A stretch of DNA of 25,578 bases from assembly GCA_024401945.1 (NCBI GenBank), contig JAKSKC010000009.1:1-25578 (forward strand). Direction: 5' to 3'. The notes under the pieces are model-generated. The model worked only from the letters and a program-made list of their open reading frames with translations. It was not told the origin of the DNA and searched no databases. Positions within the stretch are counted from its first letter, which is position 1, and every line of letters starts with the position of its first letter. Made by a program: the position numbers and the translations under genes. Source of the stretch: Bacteroidales bacterium (GTDB taxonomy: Bacteria; Bacteroidota; Bacteroidia; Bacteroidales; UBA932). Below are positions 8,856 to 16,208 of the stretch, in pieces.

Positions 8856-9311
8856 CTATCTGTTGATTTCAGACAGTTTTTCGGCAATGGCAAGGAATTC
8901 CTGATTTGAAACGGCTGATTCCGCGAATTTCTCCTTGGCCCAGATCTCGATCTTGTAGTCGTTGCCGGCAAAAACCACCTCTTTGTCCACTCCTATGGAG
9001 TTCAGCAGACGCCTGTTGATCGATATGCGGCCGAGCTTGATGTCTGGCTCGACCACATCGCGGTCACGCATATACTCCCTCCAGAAGATTGCGTGTTCCC
9101 TGTTGAAGAAATTCAGACTTGATTTGACTTTGGCTGACTGCTTTTCCCACTCTTCGAAAGTGTACATTTCCAGACAGTCGGCGAAAATGTCCTTTTTAAT
9201 GACAAAACGCATGTCACTTCCCAGGGGCAGAATGCCCTTGAAGGCGGCAGGGAGCACCAGCCGCCCCTTGTCATCCACCTTCGCAATGTATTCCCCGATG
9301 AAGGTGTCCAT
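8856..9311 (-). CDS. mraZ: MraZ, dcw-cluster transcriptional regulator
   Basis: Regulator with two SpoVT/AbrB-like half-domains that binds direct repeats upstream of its own operon; in E. coli it represses the dcw genes. Both copies of the DxKGRxxxP-type motif are present: VDDKGRLVLPAAF (about 13-25) and the more diverged LGRISINRRLL in the second half. I chose the ATG at 9311 (MDTFIGEYIAKVDDKGR, 151 residues) because it matches the family N terminus. A GTG three codons upstream (9320) is in frame and cannot be excluded. The gene is first in the operon, with the promoter and operator-like repeats immediately upstream. Confidence 0.96.
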   Translation of the reverse strand: MDTFIGEYIAKVDDKGRLVLPAAFKGILPLGSDMRFVIKKDIFADCLEMYTFEEWEKQSAKVKSSLNFFNREHAIFWREYMRDRDVVEPDIKLGRISINRRLLNSIGVDKEVVFAGNDYKIEIWAKEKFAESAVSNQEFLAIAEKLSEINR

Positions 9312-9346
9312 AAGTTCCACTAAAATTTCTTATACGCAATCGAACG

Positions 9347-9379
9347 CAAATTTAACAAAAATTTCCACTTTTTTCCAAA
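9347..9379 (-). promoter_or_regulatory. Promoter of the mraZ-dcw operon
   Basis: Read on the minus strand, TAAATTTG (9354-9347) is an exact match to the Bacteroidota -7 element TAnnTTTG. TTTG (9379-9376) lies 21 bases upstream in the -33 position. Transcription would start near 9341, giving a leader of about 30 bases. The -33 element and spacer are covered by the putative MraZ boxes, which fits autoregulation. This comes from consensus matching only. Confidence 0.72.
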
Positions 9380-9399
9380 ATTTTACATTTCTTTCCACT
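9363..9399 (-). promoter_or_regulatory. Putative MraZ operator: four boxes at 10-bp spacing
   Basis: On the minus strand, AGTGGAA occurs at 9399-9393 and 9369-9363. TTTGGAA (9379-9373) and the weaker AATGTAA (9389-9383) lie between them, so all four units start exactly 10 bases apart. Known MraZ proteins bind short G-rich direct repeats with 10-base spacing (TGGG-type in E. coli). A further AGTGGAA lies out of register at 9321-9315, directly before the mraZ start. Binding by MraZ is inferred from position and spacing. Confidence 0.62.
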
Positions 9400-9446
9400 A
9401 ACTTTTTTAAATAGCCATTCCACGGGCAAAAAAAGGATAATAAATG

Positions 9447-9477
9447 TTGCACAATAAAAAAAAACTAAATACCTTTG
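9447..9477 (+). promoter_or_regulatory. Promoter of the coiled-coil lipoprotein gene
   Basis: TTG (9447-9449) is followed after 20 bases by TACCTTTG (9470-9477), an exact Bacteroidota -7 match. Initiation near 9484 would give a leader of about 45 A/T-rich bases with no Shine-Dalgarno sequence, as is common in this phylum. The surrounding DNA is very A/T-rich with A-tracts (9454-9465), consistent with a strong promoter. Confidence 0.75.
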
Positions 9478-9529
9478 CTTGTTAAGAATTTGAAAACAAC
9501 AATTATTCAACTTTTATTATTTTAATTTT

Positions 9530-12500
9530 ATGAAAAAATTCTTTAAAATCGTTGCAGTGATTGCCCTGCTTGGTGGGGTTTCACTTGGATGTACAAAGGA
9601 TTACACAAAGGAGATCGAGGGTCTTCAGAAGACTGACACAACTCTTCAGGAGAAGATCACCGCTGTGGAGAGCGCTCTCAACAGCAAGATCGACGGTGTT
9701 TCCTCAACTGTAGCATCTCTCAAGACAGCTCTCGACGCTACCAACGCGGCTGTTGAGGCTCTCAAGAAGAGTGATGCAAAGAACGCAGAGGACATTAAGG
9801 CCCTCCAGGCTGCTGCCAGCGAACTCGAAGGCCGCATCGCTGACCTCGAGAAGCTTCTTGAGAACTACAAGGAACTCGAAGCCAAGGTTGCTGAGCTCGA
9901 CGGTAGGGTAGAGACTCTCGAAGGAGATGTTGATACCATCAACGGTGATATCGATGACATCAACGCTGAGATTGTTCTTATCAACACTGCTATTGATGAC
10001 CTTCAGGACCAGATCGACGCCCTTGACCTCAAGCTTGACAACGAGATTGCAAGAATCGACGATGCTATCATCGCTCTCGACTCTGCTATCGACGCTCTCG
10101 AAATCAGAGTAGCTGATCTCGAGGATGATATGGCTCAGGCCCAGGGCGACATCATCGCTCTCCAGGATGCAGTTGCAGCCAACAAGACGGCTATCGACCT
10201 TATCAACGATGCTCTCGTTAAGGTTAAGTCAGATATCGCCGCTCTCCAGGGACAGGTTTCAGCTCTTGCTGCCCGTATCCAGGACATCATCCCTGTAGCT
10301 CCTACCACAGACGAGGTATTCCGCGTTAGAATAGGTGAGATCGATACCACTATTATTACTATGGGATTCGACATCTTCCCTGAGACTTGCGCTGCCGGTA
10401 TCACCGTTGATAACACCGAGCTCATCGTTTCTGAAGGAGACAACGTTACCCGCGCAGAGTCTGCTTACAAGCCGACAACTGCCTTCAAGCCTTTCAAGGT
10501 CGTCAAGCAGGGCAACCGCGTATATGTATCAGCCCATGTTTACAACAAGACTGCGCCTTATACCAAGTACTGGGTATCCCTCAAGGCTTACGGTGAGGAC
10601 GAGGCCGGTGTTATCGCCAAGACAAGTGCTCCTGTAGCAGCTTACGATAACGGCAATTGGTGGTTTGAGGATAACCTCGCTTGGTTCTGCTATGACGAGC
10701 AGGTAACAAGGGAACCTAGTCACTGGTGCGTTCCTGATTCAATGAGTGTGTACGGTATGAATCTTTATGATGCAACCAGCACTCTGAAGTGGCCTATGCT
10801 CTATATTGCAGGTTCCACCAGCACAACCGCATTCAACGGTGCCAACATCAGGGTTAAGCTCCAGAACGACAAGTATTACACTCTTCCTGAGGCTGAGCAG
10901 GTTCTCGGACTTCCTGAAGGAACATTCGCAGTTGCAATTGATACCAGAGAGGGATCACATAGCGTTGATGTTTATGCCGTAGATGATTATAAGAATGTTT
11001 ATCTCGTTGATCTTGAGGATTGGGAGAAGGACGTCATTAGCTATAAGCCAGTTGCCGGTGACGCCTGGGGACTCAAGTACGCTATGCCTTCAGACAAGAG
11101 GGATGAACTTACAGCCGCTAACCTTACCGGTCTTACCAAGCGTGAGAGGGTTCAGCTTACTATCGCAGGACAGTGGGTTGGTTCAATGCAGGCTGCAGCC
11201 AGAATCAGCAAGAAGACTTACGATATCGTAGAGCCATTCGCAAAGAACGACATCAAGTTCGCTTGGGGTCTTGAGCAGCCTTCACTCGTAGACCAGCAGA
11301 AGGATAATCTTAAACTTACTGTCGACGAAAGCGCTCTTGCCGGTCTGGTTTCAGAGACAAGCTATTGGTACTGCGATATTTATGAGGCTCCTTACACAGG
11401 TGAGTCAACTGATAAGAAAGTTGATGGAAAAGCATATTTCGGCGTTACCGGACTTGATCGTGGCTTCTTTAGTGTTGATGGCGTTAAGTTCCAGCGCACA
11501 GAAAAGGAATACGATGCAGTTATCCTCAAGAAGGATTATAACGATTGGGGTATTGTTTACCAGGAGCAGGGCGCCAAGGTTAACTTCAAGGTTGCTCCAT
11601 TCCACGCTGACGTTACCAAGACCTTCGATCTTGGCACAGTTAAGCCTTATATCAAGGACGGTTTCAGGCAGGAGACAAATCCTCTCGTTTGGGCTGCTAC
11701 CATCGAGAACGCAGCTGAGTGGACAATCTTCCCAGAGAAGAAGGCTGCTGACCTTTATGGATATATCCAGAACCTCGGACAGAAGACAGCTGACAAGGCT
11801 ACCGTTAACGGTGAAGCTGCTAACAAGGCTCTCTTCGGATTCAACCCTGAGAACAGCAAGCTCTGGACTCTTCCGAACGCTTCTACTTTCGGAGCTGAAT
11901 ATGTTACCGAGTTCAACTACGCTATCGACTCTGTCAAGTTCAACTACATTGTTAAGTACAACACTGTAGCCAACCCATTCGATATCCACACAACTCCATA
12001 CGTTGTTGACGGAAAGGTACAGGTTCGCGGTTCAAGCGAGGTTGGTGCTTCCGGAGTCTTCTCCACTTTCTACAACTACCAGCTTGAGGATATCCACTTC
12101 GACAAGTACTTCCGCGTAGGCAACCCTGCAGCTGCAGAGGAATTCAGCGAGGATCTTGCCGTTACCATCAAGGTTGAGAAGGAAGACATCTCCCTCTTCA
12201 ACGGTGGCGCTCAGGGATCTATCTCACAGCAGAACTGCACAAGCGTTCCTGTTTCAGCTATCGCTGGAACCGATGAGGGTGAACTTCTTACCGACCCTAT
12301 GCTCCGCTGGTACGAATTCGGCTTCTCAGATCCTTACAAGGGACGCGAGCTCTTCGCTACCGCATATCTCGAGGTAAGTGGACAGGTTCTCGATTCAGCT
12401 AAGGTTAATCTCTGGACCGTTGATCCTATCAAGGCTTCTTCAAGTGACTTCACAATTAAGATGATCCCAGGTGAGGACGCTCTTGTTTGTGTTCTTGACA

Positions 12501-12919
12501 ACCTCAAGGTTACCGGTGTATACGATAACTTCACCGCTCCTCTTTGGTTCAAGAGAACAGGTATTCCTTCAGCTGTTACACGCTATCGCTGGGCTTCCTG
12601 GAACATTGCAGACCAGGGTAAGAATACTCCTTGGTACGGTCAGGGCGAAGGATACTTCCACTACTATCCGACAATCAACTGGAAGGCTATGACCTGGAAG
12701 GTTAACGGACAGGGTTATGTACCAGTTGAGGGTCACGACTACTATCTCGTTGCAGATCCATCAGCTTGGCTCCAGCCATCCGATAACTTCTACACGATCA
12801 GGATCGTAGAGGACAACCTTGTTGGAAACGCTGTAATCACTATCCCTGTTGAGATTCCTCACTACTTCGATTACAACTCTCCTGCAACTTGCGATGTTGT
12901 TATCAACGTAACGCGCTAA
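9530..12919 (+). CDS. Large lipoprotein with a long heptad-repeat stalk and beta-rich C-terminal region
   Basis: 1129 residues; I do not recognise a named family with certainty. MKKFFKIVAVIALLGGVSLGC is a lipoprotein signal with a lipobox ending at C21. Residues 22-28 contain K-D and K-E pairs, which resemble Bacteroidota surface-export signals, but this is uncertain. Residues 29-252 can be cut into 32 consecutive seven-residue units with a hydrophobic or neutral first position, predicting a coiled coil about 33 nm long. From about 260 to the end the sequence is rich in aromatic residues, Thr, Val and Asp with no visible catalytic motif, probably several beta-sandwich modules. The N-terminal design resembles proteins annotated as having a 'PL29 lyase N-terminal domain' in Bacteroidales, but no lyase domain is recognised. 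Codon use (GTT, GCT, CCT, ATC, AAG, GAC) differs from the dcw genes and suggests very high expression. The gene has its own promoter and a strong terminator, so it is probably monocistronic. Confidence 0.85.
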   Translation: MKKFFKIVAVIALLGGVSLGCTKDYTKEIEGLQKTDTTLQEKITAVESALNSKIDGVSSTVASLKTALDATNAAVEALKKSDAKNAEDIKALQAAASELEGRIADLEKLLENYKELEAKVAELDGRVETLEGDVDTINGDIDDINAEIVLINTAIDDLQDQIDALDLKLDNEIARIDDAIIALDSAIDALEIRVADLEDDMAQAQGDIIALQDAVAANKTAIDLINDALVKVKSDIAALQGQVSALAARIQDIIPVAPTTDEVFRVRIGEIDTTIITMGFDIFPETCAAGITVDNTELIVSEGDNVTRAESAYKPTTAFKPFKVVKQGNRVYVSAHVYNKTAPYTKYWVSLKAYGEDEAGVIAKTSAPVAAYDNGNWWFEDNLAWFCYDEQVTREPSHWCVPDSMSVYGMNLYDATSTLKWPMLYIAGSTSTTAFNGANIRVKLQNDKYYTLPEAEQVLGLPEGTFAVAIDTREGSHSVDVYAVDDYKNVYLVDLEDWEKDVISYKPVAGDAWGLKYAMPSDKRDELTAANLTGLTKRERVQLTIAGQWVGSMQAAARISKKTYDIVEPFAKNDIKFAWGLEQPSLVDQQKDNLKLTVDESALAGLVSETSYWYCDIYEAPYTGESTDKKVDGKAYFGVTGLDRGFFSVDGVKFQRTEKEYDAVILKKDYNDWGIVYQEQGAKVNFKVAPFHADVTKTFDLGTVKPYIKDGFRQETNPLVWAATIENAAEWTIFPEKKAADLYGYIQNLGQKTADKATVNGEAANKALFGFNPENSKLWTLPNASTFGAEYVTEFNYAIDSVKFNYIVKYNTVANPFDIHTTPYVVDGKVQVRGSSEVGASGVFSTFYNYQLEDIHFDKYFRVGNPAAAEEFSEDLAVTIKVEKEDISLFNGGAQGSISQQNCTSVPVSAIAGTDEGELLTDPMLRWYEFGFSDPYKGRELFATAYLEVSGQVLDSAKVNLWTVDPIKASSSDFTIKMIPGEDALVCVLDNLKVTGVYDNFTAPLWFKRTGIPSAVTRYRWASWNIADQGKNTPWYGQGEGYFHYYPTINWKAMTWKVNGQGYVPVEGHDYYLVADPSAWLQPSDNFYTIRIVEDNLVGNAVITIPVEIPHYFDYNSPATCDVVINVTR

Positions 12920-12936
12920 TCAATAAAGAATAAATT

Positions 12937-12961
12937 GGGGCGCCCCTGAGCGCCCCTTTTT
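12937..12961 (+). terminator. Intrinsic terminator after the lipoprotein gene
   Basis: GGGGCGC (12937-12943) pairs perfectly with GCGCCCC (12950-12956) around a six-base loop and is followed by five T. It lies 18 bases after the stop codon. Confidence 0.9.
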
Positions 12962-12984
12962 AAACTAATCCAATTACTTTAAAT

Positions 12985-14205
12985 ATGAAGAAATTTATCG
13001 TTGTCCTTTCAACCCTTTTCGTTCTTGCTTTCAGTGCAAGTGCGCAGGACAAGTTCTATCCGGACTGGTTCTGGGGCATCAAGGGAGGCGCTACCTACAC
13101 TTCAGGCGAGGCTTCACAGTGGACTGACCTTATCTCAGCCCCGGCTCTTGCTGTCAACGTAGGTTACCAGTTCGTTCCTTGTTTCGGCTTGAGGGCTGAA
13201 CTTGGCGGATACCAGGCTAAGGGTGCTGCTATTTCAGCAGGTGCTGAGAACCTTTATAAGTTCAATTTCGCACAGTTGAATGTTGATGCAGTCCTCGACA
13301 TCTGCAACATCTTCAAGTTCAAGGCGGCAAGAGTTGTCAACCCATACATTTTCCTCGGTATCGGCGGAAACCTCCGTTTCAACAACGGTGCGGTTGAGTC
13401 TCAGCTTCCTACCCCTAACTACTATTGGACAAAGGCTACACCGTCATTCACCGGCCGTTATGGTGGTGGTATTGACTTCCGTGTATCACCTTCAGTTGCC
13501 ATCACTCTTGAGGCCGCTGAGAATTTCCTTACCGACCACTTCAACTCAAAGATCGGTGACGCTTTCTCTATCGGCAATGCAAAGATGGATACTGACCAGA
13601 ATATCACAGCACTCATTGGTCTCAAGTTCACCTTCGGTGCAGCAAAGCAGGCTCGTCTTGCAGCTGAGGCAGCAGCCGCTGCTGCAGCCGCTGAGGAAGC
13701 AGCACGCTTAGCAGCCGAGAAGGCAGCCGCTGAGAAGGCAGCAGCCGAGAAGGCAGCAGCCGAGAAGGCAGCACGTGAGGCTGAGGCAGCCCGTATCGCA
13801 GCCGAGAAGGCAGCCGCTGAGAAAGCAGCAGCCGAGAAGGCAGCCGCTGAGAAGGCAGCTCACGAGAAGGCTATCGCTGATGCTATTGCTGATCCTACCA
13901 AGAACGTTTACTTCACAATCGGTAGCTACTACATCCGTAAGTCTGAGTACAAGAAGGTACAGGACATCGCCAAGCTCCTCAAGGAGACCGGCGAGAAGAT
14001 CACTCTCCGCGGCTATGCTGACAAGGAGACAGGTCGTCCTGAGACCAATATGCCACTCTCACAGCACCGTGTTGAGGCCGTTCAGGCAGCCCTCATCAAG
14101 CTTGGTGGCGACCCTTCAGTCATTTCTACTGAATACTATGGAGATACAGAGCGCGTATCCGAGGTTCCAGCTAAGAACCGCGTCGCTATCTGCATCTGCG
14201 AATAA
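12985..14205 (+). CDS. OmpA-family outer-membrane protein with (AAAEK)n spacer
   Basis: 406 residues. Residues 1-20 form a Sec signal ending ASAQ. Residues 21-220 contain alternating amphipathic strands of an eight-stranded-type barrel, ending ALIGLKFTFG. Residues 223-296 are an Ala/Glu/Lys helix built from AAAEK units. Residues 308-406 form an OmpA C-terminal domain that binds peptidoglycan. In that domain D346 (GYADKETG) and R362 (LSQHRVEAV) correspond to the Asp/Arg pair that holds diaminopimelate, and the late motif is KNRVAI in place of the usual NRRV. The protein should tie the outer membrane to the cell wall. Codon use matches the upstream lipoprotein gene, suggesting high expression. 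A terminator separates the two genes and no clear TAnnTTTG was found in the 23 bases after it. Transcription may therefore rely on read-through or on a promoter I cannot see. Confidence 0.93.
   Translation: MKKFIVVLSTLFVLAFSASAQDKFYPDWFWGIKGGATYTSGEASQWTDLISAPALAVNVGYQFVPCFGLRAELGGYQAKGAAISAGAENLYKFNFAQLNVDAVLDICNIFKFKAARVVNPYIFLGIGGNLRFNNGAVESQLPTPNYYWTKATPSFTGRYGGGIDFRVSPSVAITLEAAENFLTDHFNSKIGDAFSIGNAKMDTDQNITALIGLKFTFGAAKQARLAAEAAAAAAAAEEAARLAAEKAAAEKAAAEKAAAEKAAREAEAARIAAEKAAAEKAAAEKAAAEKAAHEKAIADAIADPTKNVYFTIGSYYIRKSEYKKVQDIAKLLKETGEKITLRGYADKETGRPETNMPLSQHRVEAVQAALIKLGGDPSVISTEYYGDTERVSEVPAKNRVAICICE
13651..13870 (+). repeat. Low-complexity 15-bp tandem repeat encoding AAAEK units
   Basis: The coding DNA of the OmpA linker consists of near-identical 15-base units (GCAGCCGCTGAGAAG and synonymous variants). 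They form two runs of about four to five units, separated by a segment encoding AAREAEAARI. Unit copies differ mainly by GCA/GCC/GCT swaps. The array is in frame throughout, so gain or loss of a unit would only change helix length. Confidence 0.85.
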
Positions 14206-14226
14206 TTGTTCGTTTCTTTATATTTT

Positions 14227-14256
14227 GAGGATGACCTTCGGGCCATCCTCTTTTTT
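14227..14256 (+). terminator. Intrinsic terminator after the OmpA-family gene
   Basis: GAGGATG (14227-14233) pairs with CATCCTC (14244-14250). An inner CC/GG stem is capped by a TTCG tetraloop, and six T follow. It lies 21 bases after the stop. Confidence 0.92.
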
Positions 14257-14282
14257 GTGCCCTTCCCGGGGGCAGAAACGAA

Positions 14283-14307
14283 GAGAGCGACTCAAAAAGC
14301 CGCTCTC
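14283..14307 (-). terminator. Possible terminator of tRNA-His
   Basis: An inverted repeat, GAGAGCG (14307-14301 on the minus strand) with CGCTCTC (14289-14283), encloses an 11-base loop. It lies about 10 bases past the tRNA 3' end and is followed on the minus strand by TTCGTTTC. The T-tract is interrupted, so the call is tentative. Confidence 0.5.
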
Positions 14308-14316
14308 AAACCCATT

Positions 14317-14393
14317 TGGGGTGAGATGTGGGGCTCGAACCCACGACACCCAGAACCACAATCTGGTGCTCTACCAACTGAACTAATCTCACC
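14317..14393 (-). tRNA. tRNA-His (anticodon GTG)
   Basis: A full cloverleaf can be folded on the minus strand. The acceptor GTGAGAT pairs with ATCTCAC. The D arm GTTC-AGTTGGTA-GAGC follows, then the anticodon arm CCAGA-TTGTGGT-TCTGG with anticodon GTG, a five-base variable loop GTGTC, and the T arm GTGGG-TTCGAAC-CCCAC. The extra G at position -1 (14393) opposite C73 (14320) is the identity element of tRNA-His and is encoded in the gene. The 3' CCA (14319-14317) is also encoded. Confidence 0.97.
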
Positions 14394-14405
14394 GTGTTCG
14401 GTGTG

Positions 14406-14436
14406 CAAAGGTACAAAAATTTGTTATCTTTGCAAA
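14406..14436 (-). promoter_or_regulatory. Promoter of tRNA-His
   Basis: On the minus strand, TTTG (14436-14433) is followed after 19 bases by TACCTTTG (14413-14406), a strong Bacteroidota promoter match. Transcription would begin only a few bases before the tRNA. The -33 TTTG is the reverse complement of the CAAA directly following the divergent promoter's -7 box, so the two promoters are interlocked. Confidence 0.78.
14425..14432 (+). promoter_or_regulatory. -7 box of the oadA-like gene
   Basis: TATCTTTG is an exact Bacteroidota -7 element ending 26 bases before the start codon. No good TTTG is found at the -33 position. That region (14401-14405, GTGTG) touches the divergent tRNA -7 box. 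Confidence 0.7.
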
Positions 14437-14458
14437 ACTGTGTTCAATATTTGCAATT

Positions 14459-16207
14459 ATGTCAAAGGAGATAGGATTTTCATTGGTTTATAGGGATATG
14501 TGGCAGTCTTCAGGACGCTATGTCCCAAGGGTGGACCAGCTTGTGAGAGTTGCGCCTGCTATTATTGATATGGGTTGTTTTGACCGCGTCGAGACCAATG
14601 GCGGAGCTTTCGAGCAGGTAAATCTTCTTTTCGGCGAGAACCCTAACAAGGCTGTTCGCGCCTGGACCGCTCCGTTCCAGAAGGCCGGTATCAGGACACA
14701 TATGCTGGAGCGCGGTCTCAACGCTCTCAGAATGAATCCTGTACCGCGCGATGTGCGCGAACTTATGTACAAGGTCAAGAAGGCTCAGGGAGTTGACATA
14801 GCAAGGAGTTTCTGCGGTCTCAATGATCATCGCAACCTTCAGCTTTCGGTAACTGCGGCCAAGGCAGCCGGTATGATTTCCCAGGCGGCGCTCTCTATAA
14901 CCCATTCTCCGGTCCATACCGTTGACTATTATCTCTCGGTTGTTGACCATCTTGTCGAATATGGTGCCGATGAGATATGCCTCAAGGATATGGCCGGCAT
15001 AGGCCGTCCGACCGATCTGGCGCAGCTCACCGCTTCAATCAAGAAGAAATATCCGCATATCAAGGTGCAGTACCACGGACATTGCGGTCCGGGTATGTCA
15101 CCGGCTTCGATGCTCGAGGTCGCGCGTGCGGGCGCGGATTATCTGGATGTAGCAGTTGAACCGCTTTCCTGGGGTAAGGTCCATCCGGATGTGATAACCA
15201 TCCGCGAGATGCTCAAATCAGACGGATTCACCGTCAAGGACATCAATATGGATGCCTATATGGAGGTCAGACGTCTCACCCAGGAGTTCATAGACGATTT
15301 CCTCGGTTTTTGGATCAATCCGTCCAACTCGCAGATGACCTCCCTTCTTGTGGGCTGCGGCCTTCCGGGAGGGATGATGGGCTCTATGATGGCGGATATA
15401 GAACCTCTCAAAATCAATGTCACCGATCTTTTCCGTGAAGTGGAGTACGTATGGCCAAGGCTCGGATACCCACCTCTGGTAACTCCTTTCAGCCAGTACG
15501 TCAAGAATACCTCTCTTATGAATCTTCTGGCTATGAAGCAGGGGAAACCGCGTTTCAGCTTCATTGACAAGGATACGATGGGAATGATTCTCGGACGTAT
15601 GGGCAAACTCCCGGGTGAACTTGCTCCCGAGATTGTTGAAATCGTCAGGAGCAAGGGCTTGGAATTCTTCACCGGCAACCCTCAGGACGAGTATCCGGAC
15701 GAGCTTCCTAAGTTCCGCAGCATTATGCAGCAGGAAGGATGGGATCCGGGAGAGGACGATGAGGAGCTCTTCGAGCTGGCGATGCATGAGCGTCAGTATC
15801 GTGATTATCGTTCCGGAGTCGCCAAGGCCCGCTTCGAGTCCGAACTGGAGCAGCAGCGCGCCAAGGCCCTGGCAGCTCAGTCAGCAGCGGCGGAACAACC
15901 GGCAGCGGGACAACCAGCGGCAGGGCAGCCCGAATCAGATATCGACAAGCTCCGTGCGAAGCATCCGGAGGCAGTGGTACTGCAGGCCCCGGTCAAGGGA
16001 AAGATGCTGTGGGAGATTGATGTGCAGGATGTGAGCAGGGAACCTGTGGCAGGTACGGAGGTAAAGGCAGGCAAGGCCTTCGCCTATGTGCAGGCATACT
16101 ACGGTATCGAAGAGGTGGTCCCTCCGGTCTCAGGCAGGGTTCTGGGCGTTGCGGCGCATCAGGGTGACGAAGTGGCCAAGGGACAGGTCATTGCCCTGAT
16201 TGTCTGA
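14459..16207 (+). CDS. OadA/PycB-type carboxyltransferase with a degenerate biotinyl-like domain
   Basis: 582 residues related to the oxaloacetate decarboxylase alpha subunit and pyruvate carboxylase subunit B, which move carboxyl groups between biotin and pyruvate/oxaloacetate. The carboxyltransferase TIM-barrel (about 5-290) keeps a metal-site aspartate D13 in YRDMWQSS, the central lysine K176 in CLKDMAG and the metal ligands H206-G-H208. The PYC_OADA conserved region follows to about 460. A Gln/Ala/Pro-rich linker (about 470-500, tandem PAAGQ) leads to a barrel-like biotinyl domain (about 510-582). There the usual (E)AMKM reads V544-Q-A-Y-Y-G549, so tyrosine replaces the lysine that would carry biotin. 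Without a lysine this protein cannot be biotinylated at the normal site. It must either use a separate biotin carrier or have another role. The start at 14459 follows a good -7 box. It converges on rpoN with one base between stops. Confidence 0.86.
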   Translation: MSKEIGFSLVYRDMWQSSGRYVPRVDQLVRVAPAIIDMGCFDRVETNGGAFEQVNLLFGENPNKAVRAWTAPFQKAGIRTHMLERGLNALRMNPVPRDVRELMYKVKKAQGVDIARSFCGLNDHRNLQLSVTAAKAAGMISQAALSITHSPVHTVDYYLSVVDHLVEYGADEICLKDMAGIGRPTDLAQLTASIKKKYPHIKVQYHGHCGPGMSPASMLEVARAGADYLDVAVEPLSWGKVHPDVITIREMLKSDGFTVKDINMDAYMEVRRLTQEFIDDFLGFWINPSNSQMTSLLVGCGLPGGMMGSMMADIEPLKINVTDLFREVEYVWPRLGYPPLVTPFSQYVKNTSLMNLLAMKQGKPRFSFIDKDTMGMILGRMGKLPGELAPEIVEIVRSKGLEFFTGNPQDEYPDELPKFRSIMQQEGWDPGEDDEELFELAMHERQYRDYRSGVAKARFESELEQQRAKALAAQSAAAEQPAAGQPAAGQPESDIDKLRAKHPEAVVLQAPVKGKMLWEIDVQDVSREPVAGTEVKAGKAFAYVQAYYGIEEVVPPVSGRVLGVAAHQGDEVAKGQVIALIV

Positions 16208-16208
16208 A

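Noticed and set aside
13651..13870. Tandem repeats that might be read as a CRISPR array
   Set aside because: Units are 15 bp with no spacers, in frame with the OmpA-family gene, and encode AAAEK repeats.
9530..14205. Horizontally acquired island, suggested by base and codon use unlike the flanking genes
   Set aside because: The codon pattern (C-ending two-fold and T-ending four-fold codons) is that of highly expressed native genes. No integrase, repeats or tRNA-end duplication was found.
14257..14316. A small gene between the OmpA terminator and tRNA-His
   Set aside because: The stretch is too short and contains the probable tRNA terminator. The frame that continues through the tRNA has no support.
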